DNA of 29,284 nt, taken from contig AJFK01000275.1 in NCBI GenBank assembly GCA_000467715.1, forward strand, positions 1-29,284. The letters are read 5' to 3'. The DNA comes from Hysterium pulicare CBS 123377 (lineage: Eukaryota; Ascomycota; Dothideomycetes; Hysteriales; Hysteriaceae). Shown here in pieces: positions 20,345-29,284 of this stretch; the stretch's first letter is position 1, and each line of letters starts with the position of its first letter. Position numbers and translations under genes: made by a program. The notes below the pieces were generated by a model, which saw nothing but the letters and a program-made list of their open reading frames with translations, searched no databases and was not told the origin of the DNA.

Positions 20345-21206
20345 CCCTAAAGCAGAGCCACATTCATTTACACGTGACCGGAACTCGGAATTGATGCGAG
20401 TCTCAAGCACAATGATTAGGCCTTTACACACGATTCATCAAGATATTCGTATCATAATCACTAGTAAGAAATGGTGATGCCCCTCCAAACTTGATGTTCA
20501 GGTCCTTATTTTTTTTTTAACCTATCGTCATCGTCGTTTTGTAGATCCAAACCTCGATAGATTGAGCTATGAGATTTTATTCTCGAGAACCAGCAACACG
20601 ATGGTATTTCTCTATTGGAGAATATTCTGGTCTTCGAGCAAACATCGGCAGCAAACGGTTATGATGGGCTGGCTATATGAGCCCAGCTAAAACCTCCATC
20701 AAGGAATCAGAGCTTTATGATTCAATACTCCTTGATAGCCTACAGAGTGTTTGCTATACTAAGTATTGAGATGTTGTTTATCACTAACCTCAAACGTCGG
20801 CGTACTTCACTATTCACTACCTCCTGAAGTGCTCCACCGTTGGCCCACTTCCAACTTATCATGTTCATTGTATTTCAGTGCTGTCGAGCTTTCTGCTCGT
20901 CTCCAAATTGTGGGATTGGTTTCATTTCACTATGACGGTCAGGTCATAACGGTTCAAATGCAAATGCAGACGAGCACGTTCCGCTCCAGCCTCCGTTCGT
21001 GGTGAATGAGTGGCGCAATGAATGCGCCAACGCTTGGGCGATGCCACCACTAGTGTACTGTCAGGCTTTCACGGTAATCTCGTCGCGGGAAAATAAATAG
21101 TTGCGCGAAGCCTTCAAGAATACCATCAACTTTGACTCAACTTTGGACTCGAATCGCCAACCCAACCACGCTCCTGGAATCCTCATTTTCAGCCCCCAGT
21201 GCTAGA
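20345..21206. promoter_or_regulatory. Upstream region of gene H
   Basis: No gene is supported. A T9 run lies near 20511-20518. AAATAAATAG (21091-21100) about 107 bp before the gene H ATG could serve as a TATA element, and TGACTCA occurs at 21133-21139, probably within the transcribed leader. Confidence 0.4.
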
Positions 21207-22636
21207 ATGTCTTTCATGGACAACTTCGATGACCATCCGAGATTGGATGAAGATTCTACATCTGTACCAGACACTGCTTCTTCTACGACAGTAATAGGGG
21301 AACCATTACTTCATCATTCTTTCGACTTTTCTGCCTCCGACAGGGCTATGACTACCAACAAACCCTCTCAACAGGACTCAGATACCAATGAGCTACGAAT
21401 CTCCGGTTTAAGTAGCCGAACCTCTTCGCTGGATATGGATGTGAGCTATGTTCCCCCATACCAGGTAGAGGATCTCGCAACATTCGACAATTTCAAATTC
21501 CCTCCGTTGCCTGATCTATCTTTTACATATCCAGATGGCTCGTATGCCTTCCCGACAGCCAATCTTCCCTCACCCCCGCCGGACATAACAGACACCCAAC
21601 TGATCGCACAACATGCAACCGTTGCTGCACCTGAGTCCGACCATACTGGATACAACTATGGCGCAGGGACTCTCGATGCAGGTCGCCTTTTGGAGAATTT
21701 TTCAGACCTTCAGAAGCATAACTCATTGTTGCTGAAAACTAATTCCGATCTTCTTGAAGAACATGCTCGCTTCCGTGCGCAGAACCAGCAATTTCGGGCA
21801 GAAAATTTGACGTTCCGCGGAGATAATGCATCTTTTCGGATCGAAAACGGCCATAATCGACTTGAGATCATGACTCTTCGGAGCCATCTAGGGGTGAAGT
21901 ACCTACAGGAGAGTACAGCAGTACAAATTGAAGAACAGTTCGCCAAGATGGAGAAAGAAAATGAGGCAAGTATCGCTGTGCCAATGACTTAATGCAATTG
22001 CCATTCGCTGACGTTATTCCGTCTCCAGGCGTTGAAGCTCCAAATCGATCAGAAGGATCAACTTCTTTCTAATAAAGACGAGTTAATCTCGGAGAAGGAC
22101 CATCTTCTCTCCGAGAAAGACCGTCTCATTGTTAGCAAGGACCAACTTCTTCTCGAGAAGGACCAACTTCTTCATTGCCACCGCGTCGAGATCACCCATC
22201 TCAGGAAGGGATTCCAAGACGCCCTTGAGAAGCAGCGCCAGAAGCACGGGGGTGAAATGAATGAAGTCATGAACGTTCGTGCAAAACGTCTGGGTGACGA
22301 TGTCTTGACTTCCCGAGCCAAGAAGCCTAAGTCAGAAACCCAAGCAACCTTGTAAGTACCATAACTGAGCTTCGAGGGATGTTCTAACAATGTCTTAGGA
22401 GTGAGACCTTACCCAATCCGGGAGTAGTCTGTGTTACATGCTTGTCCAGCAATCAGGCAGCATCCTGCGATAGTGGCCGGGTTTGTGCGAACTGCGAGAA
22501 GTCCAATAGCACATGCGTCCGAATGAAATGCAAAGATTACGCGGGGACTTGCCGAAATCCGCGCTGCCAATATTCTCACCTGGGAGATGGGCATTCCGAT
22601 CCTGTTCGATACCAAAAGCTTCACCGTAGTTCATGA
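21207..22636 (+). CDS. Gene H: long heptad-repeat coiled coil with C-terminal Zn2Cys6-like plus CCCH-like domain
   Basis: Exons 21207-21965, 22029-22351 and 22399-22636 give 439 aa, the longest member. Intron 1 (63 nt, phase 0) has a GC donor, GCAAGT; the nearby GT donor would break the frame. Intron 2 (47 nt, GTAAGT...TTAG) is phase 2. Residues 1-160 are acidic, Ser/Pro-rich and probably disordered. Residues 161-230 contain FRxxN heptads, and 258-302 are six near-perfect heptads of the form KDxLLSx, encoded by 21-bp DNA repeats. AKKPK marks the linker. Ligands are C372, C375, C384, C390, C393, C400, C405, C412, C417 and H421. The repeats imply a long parallel dimeric coil. Convergent with element 7; head-to-head with element 6. 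Confidence 0.88.
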
Positions 22637-23299
22637 AATTCGAATGGCCATTAGGGGCGTAATGGGTGATGGGTAAAATCTCAAGCATTACGCACATACA
22701 TCATCAACTAGGAAAGCTGAATTGTATTCAGTCTCTCTTGTTAGAGTTCCTGGCGTGAAATGGAGATGGATTGGGACTATACTTTTGCAAATTATTGGTA
22801 GGGACTGAGTTTGTGTGGTATTGCGAATTTTGGGTCGAGGCAATGGTGGCGACTTGTCTGCTCGTATCGTACTGGCACAGAAGAACCTAAGAATTAGCAT
22901 TACCGATAATAATAATGATAAGGCATAAGGTCTCTGAAATGCATGTGGTTCTTGGCTTGTAAGATGCGCGCAGTCTGTTAACTTTGCTTACAATTCGCCA
23001 ATTTTGCAAAATCATTGCCGAAAATAGTGAGCAGTCGCAGAAAATCGTCGATTCGGGGTGTGTAGACTTATTGTTGGTTATTTTGAGGAGAAGGAAGTCA
23101 GCCTGCGTGGGTAAGGGCGACGTGAATCAGGTTGAAAGTAGTAAGGTCCCGCCGAAGCTGGAGGATCCGCTAACGTACTGTATGAAATTGAATCAAGTAG
23201 GATCTTAGCATAGATGACACCAGACAAATGTAGGTGGTCTACGGTCATGCATAGAAGTTCATTGATACGCGCATAACATGACATGTTTGCATGAACGAT
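22637..23299. other. Intergenic, 3' of gene H and of element 7
   Basis: Nothing convincing is seen. An open plus frame (22984-23208) has no supporting domain or intron. Confidence 0.45.
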
Positions 23300-24140
23300 A
23301 CTCTTCCTCGACTACAGCACATGGCCATAGATCAACGAAAAAAAGTGCCATCGACACGCGGGCATTATTCCCACAGAAAAACAATGAGTTCTAATCTGTC
23401 AAGGCTGGTGTATGATTTTAGCGGGCATACACACCCTAGCTTTCGAACAACGAGAGTATAAGCCGAAGCCCACACCCATCGTGATCTGACTGGACTTCTG
23501 CCTGAGCGCTCAGGGCGCCTAGCAGTAATGACCAACGCACAGAGGTCATGTCACTCCCCGAAGGATCTGACAGAACCAAAGTGGAAAGGGGCCTCACGCT
23601 ACCCTTCTACATGATTGTGAAAGCAAGCACATCGATATGAGTTCGCCGGAGTATTTGAAGACCAGGGCGGCCACAGATGTGGCATCTCTAGGAGACAAGG
23701 CCGGGGCATCCCAGGGACTCCGCTTGAACACCTACTCCAAGACCAGGGCGGCCACGGGTGTGGCATCTCTAGGAGACAATTCCCCTAGAGACAAGGCCGG
23801 GGCATAATCATTGCAGGGACAAGTGAAACCATAGCAGCTATGCTGCCTCCAAACCATGCAGTTGAGTTGCGACGAAGCGTAAGTGCTGTGAAGAAGGAGT
23901 GGAAGAGCGAAGGATTGGAGGTAGAACGAGGATGTAGAGAAATAGTGTATGGTAGGAATGCACAACGAGGATGTAGAAGGAAGGTGCAGAGGGAGGAAGG
24001 TGGCGATGTAAGCCAAAGAAACGAACGAGGATGTGGTGTAGAGGGAGGAAGGTGACGATGTGAGTTGAAGTGTTGAATGAGGATGCGGAGTGGTTGGGTT
24101 GAACGAGAGTAAGAAGCTTTCGGGGCGGGCTTAAATATAC
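23300..24140 (-). repeat. Structured dispersed element, copy 7 (minus strand)
   Basis: Minus-strand order: TATATTTAAG (24131-24140), a leader with internal ACATCCTCGTT repeats (24110-23920), an H0-like GCAGC-ATA-GCTGC hairpin (about 23837-23849), a tandem duplicated segment, a 14-bp palindrome CCTGAGC/GCTCAGG (about 23501-23514), AGCTAGGG, H2 arms GTGTATG/CATACAC (23408-23433) whose loop is one base longer but keeps CCCGCT, a GTGGG/CCCGC hairpin (23358-23374) and a T7 run with CGTTGA. The extra loop base would shift any reading frame, yet the stem is intact. Convergent with gene H. Confidence 0.7.
23658..23816. repeat. Two-copy direct repeat within element 7
   Basis: About 45 bp starting AAGACCAGGGCGGCCAC recur at 23658 and 23739 (81-bp offset), and AGACAAGGCCGGGGCAT recurs at 23694 and 23789. 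An 8-bp inverted repeat TCTCTAGG/CCTAGAGA surrounds about 23766-23791. Confidence 0.75.
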
Positions 24141-24692
24141 TTTGAATGGCGGGCTTACGTAATTTCTGAATCACAAGGCGCAGTTTGACTAGGTTACATT
24201 CATTCACTAATGCTATTCGTCACCAGTTCGCTGTTCTAGCATTATCTTATGGTGCCCGCTTCACGTAGGCACTTGCCTTTAGCAGAAACCTCATTCATAT
24301 TCGTGGCATATGCGCAAAGCGACTGCATGACGCGTATTTCGCTACCCTATTTAGTATGACCAAACCATGGTGGAGATCGCTGTTCCTTTCGAGATGCACT
24401 AGAATAGTGGAATGCGATTCGGTGATGACATATTCTCCGATTCCTATGAGTATTATGATTTCATGCACATCATGCTAAAGTATGCGAATAGTTCTTTTGT
24501 GTGTGTAGGTATATGAGTTTTAAACTATCGAGAAGCCCTGCACGCCCGAAATCGAGCGGCTTGGCTACGATCTATCTGACCTATGACAATGCTCTCATTT
24601 AGCCTTTTGGTGATCTACCGTGAGCAGGAGAATCTAGCCTCTAGGTTGCGCCCAACAACGGATCCCCCGCCAGTCTAACCATTATGATCGAC
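24141..24692. other. Intergenic between gene I and element 7
   Basis: No gene or shared repeat is visible. Gene I and element 7 lie in the same orientation here, which breaks the usual convergent arrangement. Confidence 0.45.
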
Positions 24693-25547
24693 TCAAGCAT
24701 CTTTCTTTGCATTCGTGAACGTGTCCCGAGTACCTGCGGCCCGATACAAAGGCAACCGCTTAATCTTTCGCTGTGGTACGAGGTTCGAGAGTCCATCTTG
24801 CTCATGAGCGTAGCTGCATCCAACAGGCGATTCGCGATATGCACAGACTCCGAGCTCGAAAGTCTTGCACTTTTGTCGGACGCAGGTCCAACCGTACTTG
24901 GCGCAGAAAGAACAGGTTTCTTTATCATCACATGAACCTTCTAGTCTATGGCGGACGCAGTTCTCGCAAGTTGCTGTTTTCCCAGGTTTGATGGCTTTTG
25001 TTGGGTTGCCTGGTAGCTCACTATGGGTGGATTAGTTGATGAAGGGGTAAACAAGGTTAAATACAGATGCAGGAACGTACTACTCTGCCTTGCGTTTCTT
25101 ACTATTGGTCGATTTTTCTTCCATTACTGTTTCAAGGGCATCCTCCACAGGGTCTGGATGCACGTTACCCGCTTGTACCGTCGGGCGAGTTCTCTCTTCG
25201 CGGGAAACCCTTGCGGCCCGGGCTTTAACACGTTCGAGAAGGAGGATGTTATCAATTTCAGCATGAAGAAGCTTGTTGCGTAGCTCGACAATGATACCTC
25301 GTATGTTTTTGAGTTCAACTCGCTCCTTGCTTTCCTACCGAGCGGCTGGGTTAGCATTATTTACCTACAGTATTCACAATGCGCCAACCTTTGTCTCTTC
25401 GCGAGCTTCTTGAACCTTTTGCTGACACTTCTCTGTCCACAGCATGTCTGCTTCTCTTTTGTATCGGTCGCGCTCGCTCCTTAGTCTACAGTTCTCATCT
25501 TGAACGCGGTCCACTTCGGATTTGTCGTGGGAAGGCTCGGTGGGCAT
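24693..25547 (-). CDS. Gene I: coiled-coil protein with C-terminal Zn2Cys6-like plus CCCH-like domain
   Basis: Exons 25547-25389, 25334-25081 and 25020-24693 give 246 aa. Introns of 54 nt (GTTGGC...GCTAAC...TAG, phase 0) and 60 nt (GTACGT...CTAAT...CATAG, phase 2) are well formed. No single exon is long and ATG-initiated, so a simple ORF scan misses this gene. Residues 5-110 are a charged coiled coil; KKRK ends the linker. Ligands are C156, C159, C168, C174, C177, C184, C189, C197, C206 and H210. The last spacing (C-x8-C-x3-H) is longer than in paralogues. A basic tail with QRKIKR follows. It is head-to-head with element 8. Role inferred as nuclear binding protein. Confidence 0.88.
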
Positions 25548-25770
25548 CGTAGAAATATGGTGGTTGATTGCTGAGGGTCGTGTCGTTTTTCGTGTTGAGT
25601 TTGTTGAAGTTGAATCTTGGGAGACAATTTAGTTATGCGAAGAAACGAGAATGGAGCGTCGCAGTTCAGAAGATCCAAACACAGAATACAAAAGCGATGT
25701 AAGTGAATGCAGGTCCGTTTCACCTGCGATAGGGCCAGATATGTGAACGAGAAGATAGCAGATGTTGAAC

Positions 25771-25787
25771 CCGCCGCCGCCGCCGCC
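25771..25787. repeat. Short CCG microsatellite
   Basis: About five and a half CCG units lie in the divergent region between gene I and element 8. Confidence 0.8.
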
Positions 25788-25832
25788 TCAAACTCATTTC
25801 GTTTTCCTGTCACCCCGTCAGTTCATTGCCTT

Positions 25833-26290
25833 TATAAAACCCTTCGCTCCTCCACTTCCTCGGATTTTCTCTCCATGAACTCATGCTACGTTTCGCCTTG
25901 GGGCAACCTACTGACTTAGGTTGCCTGACCCCTCGCTCGTCCATCGGGTCCGAATGTAGAAATGGGTTCCAATTCCTCTCAGAGGCTCCTGCATTGAATC
26001 TGTGTTCTCAGTCCCACCGATCAAGGAAAAGGACCTCACGGACAATGCAGCATTCTTCGTGAACCCTCAGCAAAACAGCAACCAGGCTGCGGGAGTCTAT
26101 GCCCCCAGATGATGCTCGCGGAGTCGGTTTACAAAAGCTAGGGTGTGTATGCCCGCTATTTCATACACCAGTCTTCAACTCTTTGGGAAGTGGTACCCAC
26201 AAATGGTATTTCGTACCAGCAAACGTTTTGATGACCTTTCTTTTCGTCGCGATGTTCACCTTCATGGTGCGTCGGGAGGAAGAAGCGCTG
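25833..26290 (+). repeat. Structured dispersed element, copy 8
   Basis: TATAAAA (25833-25839) and a CT-rich leader are followed by an H0-equivalent hairpin GGCAACC/GGTTGCC (near 25902-25925), H1 GGCT/AGTC with loop GCGGG (26085-26097, one G-U), AGCTAGGG, H2 arms GTGTATG/CATACAC with loop CCCGCTATTT (26145-26168), H3 GTGG/CCAC (26190-26200), H4 TGGTA/TACCA with loop TTTCG (26204-26218), TTTCTTTTCG and TTCATGGTGCGTCGGGAGGAAGAA. It is shorter between H1 and H2 than copies 1-3. Gene J lies downstream in convergent orientation, 615 bp away. Confidence 0.75.
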
Positions 26291-26904
26291 GCTGTCTCGC
26301 ATATTTGGCGCAACATTCCTTTCCATATAATTGTAATAGGAAGCGTGTTTAGAATTCAACGAGATACTGTACATGGTATGGTGGTTTCAGTAGAGAATAG
26401 ACGAAGCAGAGTTCTATCTTGACATCACTTTGTCTTGGTAAATGTGAAATATTGAGGGCAGTACAGTATCGACATGTTCGTTTCAGGCTTTTCCCAAAGG
26501 TCAAACGTTCTGTGCGAAATGGACCATATCAAGTTAGGCCTCCAATCCAGTAGTCACTATCCCTCCGATCTCACTGCCTGGAATGGAAGAGATCAAAATA
26601 TCTGCCTTTACGACTCAGCTTCGCCGGCGCTGTCGAGAAGAGCACGGTATTTCTATGTCCGTTTGAGGCTTTCTTCAAACGTTAAACATTTTGTGCACAA
26701 CGGGATGTATTGAGGTAAGCCATCAAACCAGTAGTCATCATTCCTCAGATTGTAATGCCTAATTTAGAGGAGATCTATCTTTACTTTTGTCGCCATTTGA
26801 TTTCGTCATCTATGGCTTAGCTTCTCAGCCACAACTGTACAACTGTACATGTGTATTACCCAAAAGCCTTGCACGGCTATAACACCACATGTCTCCACCT
26901 GCTA
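26291..26904. repeat. Intergenic with an approximately 150-bp tandem duplication
   Basis: The stretch from about 26466 to 26620 is repeated, diverged, from about 26647 to 26795 (offset 181). Shared blocks include TATGTCCGTTTGAGGCTTT-like and CCAGTAGTCA(C/T)-like sequences. No coding sequence is supported. It lies between element 8 and the 3' end of gene J. Confidence 0.6.
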
Positions 26905-27735
26905 TCACACACCCTCTTTGCGCGATTTCTCCTTCTTCGACACCTTAGCGTACTCCACGAGCTCTGCGTAGGTGTCACCTGGATGGACATAGATGCATTT
27001 TGAATTCAGACAGGTCCACTTTCCGTAAGACCGGCACTTCATTCTCTTGCATGCCGCCCCGTTGGCTTGACATTCTGCGCACGGAGTGCCATTATCGCAG
27101 GAAGCTTCGTTGTGATTGATCAGGCAGTGAACACAGGGGACGACTTTCCTGGAACGAGGGTCAGTAGATTGAAAGAGTAATGAGGTTGAAAGAGGTCGTA
27201 CTCGGCGATTTGATTTCCCAGTTTTGCTTTCTTAATTGATGACTCGTCATTGAGCTCCCTGGGGCGCTTGTTGTTTAAAGGGCTGCTTTGGACTGTTAGA
27301 CCACCCATCTTTCGGCTCAACGCGCTCATCTCCGCTTCGTATTGTAACTTGATGGTTTGCATAGCATCTTGAAAGGCTTTCTTTTTCTCAGAAAGCTGAT
27401 GTTCCAGTGTCTAGACGAGGTTGTCCGTGTCAGTGGCGAAAGGATATATTCAAACGAGGTTCACGTACCACCACTTTTGCTTCTGATCTGATAGCTCGTT
27501 CTTCCGCTTTGGTGGCGCGTGCATTTGCCTCATTTGCGCGACGACTCACGGTGTCGATTGTGTCAGCGGCCTCGAGAATAGTATCGCCTTGCCACTCAAT
27601 CGTCCATTGCAAGTTATCAATCTGCTTTTGTTTATCGTCAAGTTTTCTGCCATACTTCTGGATTGTATGCCGAAACGTAGTTTTCAGAGACTTATACTTT
27701 GCGCGATCTTGCGCAGATCCGGGATTAAGGTCCAT
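26905..27735 (-). CDS. Gene J: coiled-coil protein with C-terminal Zn2Cys6-like plus CCCH-like domain
   Basis: Exons 27735-27469, 27410-27202 and 27148-26905 give 239 aa. Introns are 58 nt (GTACGT...CTAG, phase 0) and 53 nt (GTACGA...CTGAC...CCAG, phase 2). Residues 8-120 form a coiled coil rich in Ala, Arg, Glu and Lys. The linker contains NKRPREL and IKKAK. Ligands are C164, C167, C176, C182, C185, C192, C197, C205, C210 and H214, the same spacing as gene A. A Lys/Glu-rich tail follows. The ATG at 27735 is the first after which the coil begins; the frame is open upstream to 27897, so an extra N-terminal exon is possible. Convergent with element 8, head-to-head with element 9. Confidence 0.87.
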
Positions 27736-28229
27736 CTGTGGTTCTACACAACGGGTGGCAGATGGCGGTGTGTTGATAGTTTGGAGATGTTGAAAGAGTA
27801 GGTTGGGTACTTTACCTACGTAAATACATACGTGCTCTACTTGCAACCCACGAAAGTGGCTAGTGTAAATGAGCTCTTTTAGCGTAGGAAGCCGCAAGAT
27901 TGAAGATATTCGCCCAGGTCAGCTGCGCCTCTCTGAGTTACATCCGTGGGTATCCTACCTGACCTACTTGAGGCCTTGTCTAGTATTTCAATCGGTTGCT
28001 GCCGCTGTTTGGCTTCGGGTCCTAATGAACGTGTACTCCACGCGCCGGTAAGATTCGGCTGGGTCCAAACATGCGGCGCTAGTAGTGAATCACTGTCATT
28101 TGGGTTGAGATTGCGGGCAGCGGGTCACAAGGTGCGGGAATTAACTAGGTAAAAAGATCATCTGGAGAATACACAACTGCCCGTTCGCCGAAGACCTCTA
28201 GGATTTAGCGCTTTGGCACAAGTATTTGA
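27736..28229. promoter_or_regulatory. Divergent region between gene J and element 9
   Basis: No gene is supported and no TATA box or TGACTCA site is evident. Confidence 0.35.
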
Positions 28230-29010
28230 TATCCATGGCCCCGCTCTACTTCAACCTCATTCCTTCTCCGCCACAACCTCTACTCCACCTCAACCTCTAC
28301 TCCACCTCAACATCCACTCCACCTCAACCTCCACTCTACCTCAACTTCAACCTCAACTTTGTCTACCTCTGCCTGCCCTCCCTCGATTCTTTTAAAGCTA
28401 TCGTGGCTCTTTGCCCTCTCTCTCTTCAACCCACCCCCACAAGACACCACCCCATTCCAACTTCATGCACCTCGACTCCAATGGTAGTCGTTCACTGTTC
28501 ACCGGATCTTACGAGGAGTCGTGGCCTTGCCAAGGTCCCTGCGGGGGTCGCCCTTCATTCACCGTAGATTCAAGCTCGGACAAAGCGCCATGAGGAGGCC
28601 TGACTTTAGCCCTCTCGGGGGTGGTTCCTTCGGGGGTCGTACTCGTTTCACCATGCGTGGCTCTCCGAGTTCTTCGAACTTTGACACAACTACTTAGGAG
28701 CCTTGAGTGAGTCTCATGAGGAAGGATGGGTAGCTTGGTGTCTTCTGTTCTGTGCGGCCGTTTCGCGGCAAATTTCCTGCTATTCCCTTACCCGGCGTTG
28801 GAATCTTTGGTCACCCTCGTGCACCTTGATGCCGACGACAGCATGCCCTAGTAGGAGTATATGCCTGCTTTCCTGAATGCTGTCCTTTCTTTCGCGTTGA
28901 AACTTTGCGGGTGTTTGTGCCCGGAGTAGGAGTATATGCCTATTCTTTCAACGCACTCTTTTTTTGCCCTTGTGCTGTTGCCTTGATGGTGGCACTTGAG
29001 GGCGAGAGAT
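28230..29010 (+). repeat. Structured dispersed element, copy 9 (diverged)
   Basis: A CT-rich leader containing a minisatellite (28266-28360) is followed by triplicated CGGGGGTCG blocks (28545-28645), a CTAGTAGGAGTATATGCCTGC stretch in place of GCTAGGG-H2 (28848-28870), H3 CGGG/CCCG with an 8-nt loop (28908-28923), H4 TAGG/CCTA with an 8-nt loop (28927-28942), a T7 run (28960s) and TTGATGGTGGCACTTGAGG. H1 and H2 are poorly preserved. By the pattern of the other copies, a family gene on the minus strand is expected just right of the window. Confidence 0.5.
28266..28360. repeat. 17-bp CT-rich minisatellite
   Basis: About five imperfect copies of CCACCTCAACCTCTACT lie in the leader of element 9. 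Confidence 0.8.
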
Positions 29011-29284
29011 ATATCAATCCTGTTAGTGGGAGGCAAGCCATTCGCCATTCATCTACGTACTACGGTACTGAGCCACAACGTAAACTACTAAGATGTTCTG
29101 TTCGAACTTCAACACCTGAATAGTAACACAAGTGCATTCTGTCTCCTGCTATCCATCGATTAACTCATTATTCGCACCTGGTTATCCTAATCATTACATT
29201 CTCAAGCTCCCACTCAACCTCAAATCCCTAGAACTAAACCCCACCCCAACCCCCACCTCCCCCCTCGGCAGCATCCACTGCTGC
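29011..29284. other. Right edge, nothing identified
   Basis: A C-rich stretch with CCCCACCCC runs occurs at the end of the window; on the plus strand it resembles a fungal leader but no start follows within the window. Confidence 0.3.

Noticed and set aside
23785-24207. 140-aa Ser/Pro/His-rich minus-strand ORF
   Set aside because: It lies on the CT-rich leader repeats of element 7 and has no counterpart elsewhere.
26099-26422. ORF with LGCVCPL motif shared by several element copies
   Set aside because: The motif is the H2 hairpin read through; the one-base loop insertion in copy 7 breaks the frame while the stem is kept, so RNA structure explains it better.

Overview
This looks like nuclear DNA of a filamentous ascomycete fungus. 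Genes are split by short introns (about 47-100 nt) with GT(A/T)NGN or GTANGT donors, CTAAC/CTGAC branch sites and YAG acceptors, and several promoters have a TATA box followed by a pyrimidine-rich leader. Host assignment rests on gene structure only; I recognise no species marker. I see no tRNA, rRNA, CRISPR array or intact transposase.

The window is dominated by one tandem gene family. By splicing exons by eye I recover nine members, named A to J here with K kept for a doubtful tenth: A (1426-2202, +), B (5130-5873, -), C (7939-8780, -), D (10268-11223, -), E (11655-12569, -), F (17052-17874, -), G (18232-19263, +), H (21207-22636, +), I (24693-25547, -) and J (26905-27735, -), i.e. ten loci of which C looks frame-damaged and F has a decayed finger. 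Each encodes an N-terminal coiled coil, a basic KKxK-type linker and a C-terminal cysteine-rich domain. In A, G, H, I, J (and in the last exon of C) this domain matches the fungal Zn2Cys6 spacing, but at the C-terminus instead of the usual N-terminus; in A, G, H, I, J it runs into a CCCH-like half-finger. B, D and E carry a reduced C-x2-H-x9-C-x2-C knuckle instead. A phase-2 intron sits just before the zinc domain in nearly every member.

The second component is a dispersed element of roughly 0.5-0.9 kb, present about nine times (starts near 3860, 6640, 9040, 15840, 16480, 25833 and 28230 on +; near 20310 and 24140 on -). It begins with a TATA/CT-rich promoter-like leader and contains a series of hairpins whose stems vary in sequence but keep pairing. 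Two of the loops (GCGGG and CCCGC) are exactly complementary. Most copies lie 3' of a family gene in convergent orientation, 0.2-0.7 kb from its stop codon, so the cluster reads as repeated 'gene -> <- element' modules arranged head-to-head and tail-to-tail.

Layout: 1-540 tandem repeats with a coiled-coil-like reading; 590-930 a leader-like stretch; gene A; a doubtful spliced locus at 2440-3335; element 1 with gene B; element 2 with C; element 3 with D; E as a tandem duplicate of D; a gene-poor, decayed stretch 12740-15840; elements 4 and 5 with F; G with element 6 (-); H with element 7 (-); I; element 8 with J; element 9 running to the right edge, presumably facing another member outside the window. 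The proteins look like nuclear, dimerising nucleic-acid-binding factors; the role of the element and whether it regulates its neighbour are inference.
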